Below, piece after piece: positions 6,908 through 9,920 of a stretch of DNA of 9,920 nt. The notes under the pieces were generated by a model. That model searched no databases and was not told the origin of the DNA. It saw only the letters and a list, made by a program, of their open reading frames with translations. Each line of letters opens with the position of its first letter. Positions within the stretch are counted from its first letter, which is position 1. The position numbers and the translations under genes are program-made. This DNA is from a bacterium (lineage in GTDB: Bacteria > Eremiobacterota > Eremiobacteria > Baltobacterales > Baltobacteraceae), in the NCBI GenBank assembly GCA_021782295.1, contig JAJXVC010000054.1:1-9920 (forward strand). The letters run 5' to 3'.

Positions 6908-7867
6908 ATGTTCGATGAAGATATCGCCTTTGAGATCGACGTGCGGATGGAGCCGACTTGGCGACGGCACGCGCGCATTATTGCTTCGTTCGACGCACTT
7001 GCGATCGGCGAAGCGATGCGCATCGTCAGCGATCACGAACCGCGGCCGCTCAAGGGCGACTTCGAACGCCTCCGACCGGGGCAATTCGTTTGGCTTCAAA
7101 GCATGCTCGGGAGCGATACCTGGGAGGTGCTGTTGCGTCGCATCGGCGAGATGCCGGTCGAGACGCTCGCGCACCTGCTCGCCCGCAGCGCATTGTTCTC
7201 CTCGGCAAATGCAAGCACGATCGAAGCGCTCGAGCGCAGCGCAACGCAACGCGAGATCGCTCGCAATGCATCGCTCTGCGAACAGGGTTCGCAGTGGCCG
7301 CACCTCGGGTTGGTCTTACGCGGCGGCCTTCGCGCGATCGTCACCTCGCCGCTCGGCCGCGAACATGCGCTCTACGACGTTCTTTCCGGTGAAGCGTTCG
7401 GCATTCTCGATACAATCGACGGAGGCGTCGCTTCCGCACGTTTGATCGGCATCAGCGACAGCACGCAGGTCGCAATCTTTCCGCGCACCGTCGTACGAAC
7501 GATCTTACAAGAGGATCTTCGCGTGGCACGCGCGGTCAATGCACAGCTCGCACAACGCCTTCGCATGGTCATCGATCGCTTTACCGCACAAACGTCGTTG
7601 CCGACGATCGGGCGCGTCGCAGCGGCGCTGCTTCCGCATGCCTCACCCGCTTCGGGGTTATCGAAGGCGCTCGCAAGCCTCGATGGCGTCACCCAGGGCG
7701 ACCTCGCCGTTGCCGCCGGCACGGTGAAGGAAGTCGTCAATCGCACGCTCGCCGAGCTCGAAGCCGGAGGAGCGATCGAACGAGTCGCAGGGCGCATCGC
7801 GCGACTCAATCGCGAGATGCTCACGCAAATAGCTGCGAATGCGTTTCCGAATGAAGGCGCAGGCTAG
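6908..7867 (+). CDS. DUF2249 - Crp/Fnr fusion transcriptional regulator
   Basis: This is a 319-residue protein in three parts. Residues about 8-79 are a DUF2249 domain, recognised from IDVR, RHARIIASFDAL, SDHEPRPL and PGQFVW with a terminal TWEVLLRRI. Residues about 93-205 are a cyclic-nucleotide-binding-fold beta-roll (LVLRGG, LSGEAFGILD). Residues about 233-305 are a Crp-type winged helix-turn-helix (TQGDLAVAAGTVKEVVNRTL). It lacks the N-terminal Cys cluster of Fnr; the only Cys is Cys124. The usual cAMP-phosphate Arg context is not clearly kept, so the ligand is probably not cAMP. DUF2249 proteins are frequent near nitrogen-oxide and respiratory genes, and conserved His21 and His43 could bind metal or heme; this is inference. 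The start is ambiguous: ATG 6908 has GGAGG only 2 bases ahead, and GTG 6890 has GGAGGG only 1 base ahead. ATG 6908 already includes the whole DUF2249 domain. It converges with the oxidase-type operon and shares CTAG with its last gene. Confidence 0.88.
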   Translation: MFDEDIAFEIDVRMEPTWRRHARIIASFDALAIGEAMRIVSDHEPRPLKGDFERLRPGQFVWLQSMLGSDTWEVLLRRIGEMPVETLAHLLARSALFSSANASTIEALERSATQREIARNASLCEQGSQWPHLGLVLRGGLRAIVTSPLGREHALYDVLSGEAFGILDTIDGGVASARLIGISDSTQVAIFPRTVVRTILQEDLRVARAVNAQLAQRLRMVIDRFTAQTSLPTIGRVAAALLPHASPASGLSKALASLDGVTQGDLAVAAGTVKEVVNRTLAELEAGGAIERVAGRIARLNREMLTQIAANAFPNEGAG

Positions 7868-8310
7868 GAACCGTTGCCGAATGTCACGCCGAAGCCGCGC
7901 GCCGCTGCGACGGCCATAAAAATCATCGTTCCACCGATGAGCCAACCGAGCCCGGCCGCGTAACTCTCGGCCGCAGCGGTGGTGATATAAGCAAGTGCGA
8001 TGAGTACGATATGTTCGAGCACGTGCCCCAGTGGATGAAGTTCGAAATAGTTATACGCAGACGGCCACATTGCAAACATCGCCAACATCGGCGCGAGCAA
8101 TGCCGGAAGAAGCCAAAATCCACTTCCACCCGCCGAACCACGCGGGCGCGCCGTGATAAGGATGCCCGCGAGCGCACCGCCGGCCATCAGCCCTGCATGC
8201 AGGAGGTGGTGTTGCCAAATCGGCAGTTCGGCTTGATGGTCGATGAACGGTACGAGCGCAGCGAGAGCGGTGAGTGCGAGGATCACAAAACCGACGCCCC
8301 GCCGACTCAT
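7864..8310 (-). CDS. Small His-rich polytopic membrane protein of the heme-copper operon (function unknown)
   Basis: This 148-residue hydrophobic protein has four or five predicted membrane helices (about 5-23, 35-53, 66-82, 97-115, 120-138). I do not recognise a named family with certainty. Two His clusters stand out: His25, His34, His35 and His38 (IWQHHLLH) at the entry of the second helix, and His92, His96 and His100 (LHPLGHVLEH) at the entry of the fourth. Paired His on neighbouring helices suggest heme or copper binding, so an assembly factor or accessory subunit is plausible. The small membrane 'orf1' reported with sNOR genes (norSY-senC-orf1) is a possible relative, unverified. The start is ATG 8310, overlapping the subunit I stop as ATGA. 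A start at 8418 would add 36 Arg-rich residues inside the previous gene and is rejected. Confidence 0.75.
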   Translation of the reverse strand: MSRRGVGFVILALTALAALVPFIDHQAELPIWQHHLLHAGLMAGGALAGILITARPRGSAGGSGFWLLPALLAPMLAMFAMWPSAYNYFELHPLGHVLEHIVLIALAYITTAAAESYAAGLGWLIGGTMIFMAVAAARGFGVTFGNGS

Positions 8311-9740
8311 TGCGAAACGCTCAGCGCAGGCTTGCGCGCGAGTCGAATGCCCTCGACGAGCGCGGCGAGAACGCCGACAAGAACGAGGAGCGCTCCGATC
8401 GTCGCGATGCCGGCCCAAAACGGCCCCGGAGCGGGCTCGACTGCATAACGACGCGGCACCCCGGCCGCTCCGGCGACATAGAACGGAATCAAGAAGATCG
8501 CACCGCCGCCGAAGATTCCCATGCCGACGATCCAGCGCACCACGGCATTCGAGGCGCTACCGGCACGTTGCTCCAGCGCCACAAAAACCCAACCCAAAAT
8601 AAAGAGCAGAACGCCTTCGAGAAGATAGGTATGAAAGTGTGCCGGAACCCAGAGTGTGTTGTGAAGGTCGACGTTCAATGGAATCGTCGCATCGAGAATC
8701 GCCGCGCTTCCACCGACGATCCAGCCGACCATACCGGCGAAGAAAAACATCGATCCCAGCGTCCACTTCATCCCCGAACGATGGATCAACATGAGCCCGC
8801 CGAAGACCGTCACGACCACCACCGGCACCGCAGCAAGATACGAACTAATTTCGCCGATATATTGGACGATCGGCCATTGTACGAAGTCCATGTAGAGATG
8901 ATGGAAGTACGCGATGATGACGAAGACGAGCGTGCCCCACCATGCAACCGCGAGCGGGACCGACGAATGATACTCTCGTTTCGTGCAAATCGGCAAGGCG
9001 ACGTAAATGCCTGCGACCGCCATATACATCGTGAGATTGGCGAAGGTATGTCCGAACTGGTAGGTGAGATTCTTTGCCCAAAGCGGATCGATCGCCACAT
9101 GTGGATCGAGTAGATGGGCGATCATCGCTATCCCCACCAAAAGTCCCGACGCACCACCGATGAGTCCGTCGATCGAGACGACCGTAGCGGCGAAAATCTG
9201 CGGCTTCGGCGGGTGTTTACCGGCCGCTTCAAACGCCTTGCGTCGAAAAACGTAGTCGACACCGAGCGCCGACCCGAGCCCGCCGTACTGCCGTAAAATT
9301 GCGCCGAGGAGTTGCGCGCAAATCAGCATGAAGCCGAGCATGACCAAGGCAACGCCCATCAACCAAGCTCCGGTCGCCCATGCGGGCCATGTCGTCCCCA
9401 CAAACGGGAGCGGATAGAGCATCGTCCAGAGCGCACCGAAATGGCCGAAAACGACGCTGACAATGACGGAAAGGACCCCGATTGCAAAAAAAGCGAACGC
9501 GAGTAGCGCAACGCGTTCGTCCAATTTGATCTCCCTATCGACGAGATACCACAGAAGACCCAACCCCGCGATGGCCATCGCCGTAATCATGCCGACGCCG
9601 TGAAGGCTCAGCAGCGAGTAGAACGTTCCGGTATCGATCGGCAACCAACCTGCCTGCGAGGCGCGGAGGCCGATTCCCACCAATAGCATGAGCCCAAAAA
9701 TCGTGAGGCCCGCAACAATGTAGGTCCACATAATTTTCAT
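8307..9740 (-). CDS. Heme-copper oxidase superfamily subunit I; candidate sNOR-type nitric oxide reductase catalytic subunit
   Basis: This 477-residue integral membrane protein has about 12 helices. All six metal-ligand histidines are visible: His47 (SLHGVGM, low-spin heme), His231 (FGH, CuB), His280-His281 (YFHHLYMDF, CuB), His368 (high-spin heme) and His370 (low-spin heme) in WVPAHFHTY. The ba3-like features DLHNTLWVP and LYPLPF place it near the B family. The catalytic Tyr that is normally four residues after the CuB His (GHPxVY in A and B types) is Asn235. The cbb3 position, six residues before HH, is Val. Tyr239, eight residues after the His, is the nearest Tyr. O2-reducing enzymes need that Tyr and NO reductases lack it, so NO reduction to N2O is the favoured role, though annotation pipelines would call it cytochrome c oxidase. 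ATG 9740 overlaps the subunit II stop (ATGA). GGAGGT lies 11 bases ahead. Confidence 0.9.
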   Translation of the reverse strand: MKIMWTYIVAGLTIFGLMLLVGIGLRASQAGWLPIDTGTFYSLLSLHGVGMITAMAIAGLGLLWYLVDREIKLDERVALLAFAFFAIGVLSVIVSVVFGHFGALWTMLYPLPFVGTTWPAWATGAWLMGVALVMLGFMLICAQLLGAILRQYGGLGSALGVDYVFRRKAFEAAGKHPPKPQIFAATVVSIDGLIGGASGLLVGIAMIAHLLDPHVAIDPLWAKNLTYQFGHTFANLTMYMAVAGIYVALPICTKREYHSSVPLAVAWWGTLVFVIIAYFHHLYMDFVQWPIVQYIGEISSYLAAVPVVVVTVFGGLMLIHRSGMKWTLGSMFFFAGMVGWIVGGSAAILDATIPLNVDLHNTLWVPAHFHTYLLEGVLLFILGWVFVALEQRAGSASNAVVRWIVGMGIFGGGAIFLIPFYVAGAAGVPRRYAVEPAPGPFWAGIATIGALLVLVGVLAALVEGIRLARKPALSVSQ

Positions 9741-9919
9741 CGTACGTCGAAACCTCCGTGCATATACGCATGCCCGATTCCACAAAACTCGAGACACCTT
9801 ACGGTATAGTGACCCTTGACGTGAAACTCGATCGGCAGATGATTGATATAATCCGGCATCGCTTGTACCTGCGCAAAAAGATTACCGTCAGGGGCATAGA
9901 TACCGAAGCCGTGGTTGAC
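9737..9919 (-). CDS. Heme-copper oxidase subunit II, CuA domain, C-terminal part (5' end outside window)
   Basis: The minus strand encodes 60 in-frame residues from the window edge to a TGA at 9739-9737; no start codon lies inside the window. The visible sequence is the end of a cupredoxin CuA domain. It has VNHGF with the first His ligand, then QVQAMPDY, and RCLEFCGIGHAYM, which supplies Cys, Cys, His and Met in the C-x3-C-x3-H-x2-M pattern. All visible CuA ligands are intact, so the complex should take electrons from a periplasmic cytochrome c or cupredoxin and pass them to the hemes of subunit I. The domain ends directly after the CuA motif with no extra C-terminal cytochrome c domain. The stop overlaps the subunit I start, showing one operon read right to left. 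Confidence 0.93.
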   Translation of the reverse strand, partial: VNHGFGIYAPDGNLFAQVQAMPDYINHLPIEFHVKGHYTVRCLEFCGIGHAYMHGGFDVR

Positions 9920-9920
9920 A

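Noticed and set aside
8274..9113. Plus-strand open frame of 279 codons opposite the heme-copper subunit I gene
   Set aside because: Its translation is rich in Arg, Asp and His with no domain sense, and it mirrors the antisense of a clearly conserved membrane protein. It is a GC-driven shadow.
9741..9797. Upstream GTG start (9797) for heme-copper subunit I
   Set aside because: It would overlap subunit II by more than 50 bases with an Arg-rich lead. ATG 9740, in ATGA overlap with the subunit II stop and behind GGAGGT, fits better.

Overview
The window comes from a GC-rich (roughly 60%) didermic bacterium: it encodes a complete tripartite RND efflux pump with a lipoprotein adaptor and an outer-membrane channel. 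The style of the proteins and the very frequent CGATCG hexamer make me think of a Candidatus Eremiobacterota (WPS-2)-like lineage. That placement is an impression, not something the sequence proves. No RNA genes, insertion sequences, CRISPR arrays or phage genes are visible. The window is almost fully coding, with only two short gaps (645-739 and 6864-6907).

Left part (1-644): the C-terminal end of a class-IV aminotransferase-fold enzyme (aminodeoxychorismate lyase, PabC or the PabC half of a PabB-PabC fusion) runs in from the left. It converges on, and overlaps by 32 bases, a CsoR/FrmR-family repressor on the minus strand.

Centre (645-6863): a divergent control region carries a CsoR-type palindrome exactly between a good -35 and -10. 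It drives a tight four-gene plus-strand operon: a small DUF2892 membrane protein, a lipoprotein membrane-fusion protein, an RND permease with an unusual C-terminal extension of about 110 residues, and a TolC-like channel. Every junction overlaps by 4 to 11 bases, so the genes are probably translationally coupled. The repressor keeps the two CsoR cysteines but has Ser where copper sensors have His. Together with the DUF2892 protein this hints at a thiol/persulfide or other non-copper signal.

Right part (6864-9920): a DUF2249 domain fused to a Crp/Fnr-type regulator follows the pump genes by 44 bases. It meets, at a shared CTAG stop, a minus-strand operon that enters from the right: heme-copper oxidase subunit II (CuA domain, partial), subunit I, and a small His-rich membrane protein. 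Subunit I has all the heme and CuB histidines but lacks the active-site tyrosine at both positions where O2-reducing enzymes carry it; Asn occupies the usual one. That pattern points to a nitric-oxide-reductase-like (sNOR-type) enzyme rather than an oxidase. A Crp/Fnr regulator bearing DUF2249 is a plausible NO/low-oxygen regulator for it. This link is the most interesting hypothesis in the window and is inference.
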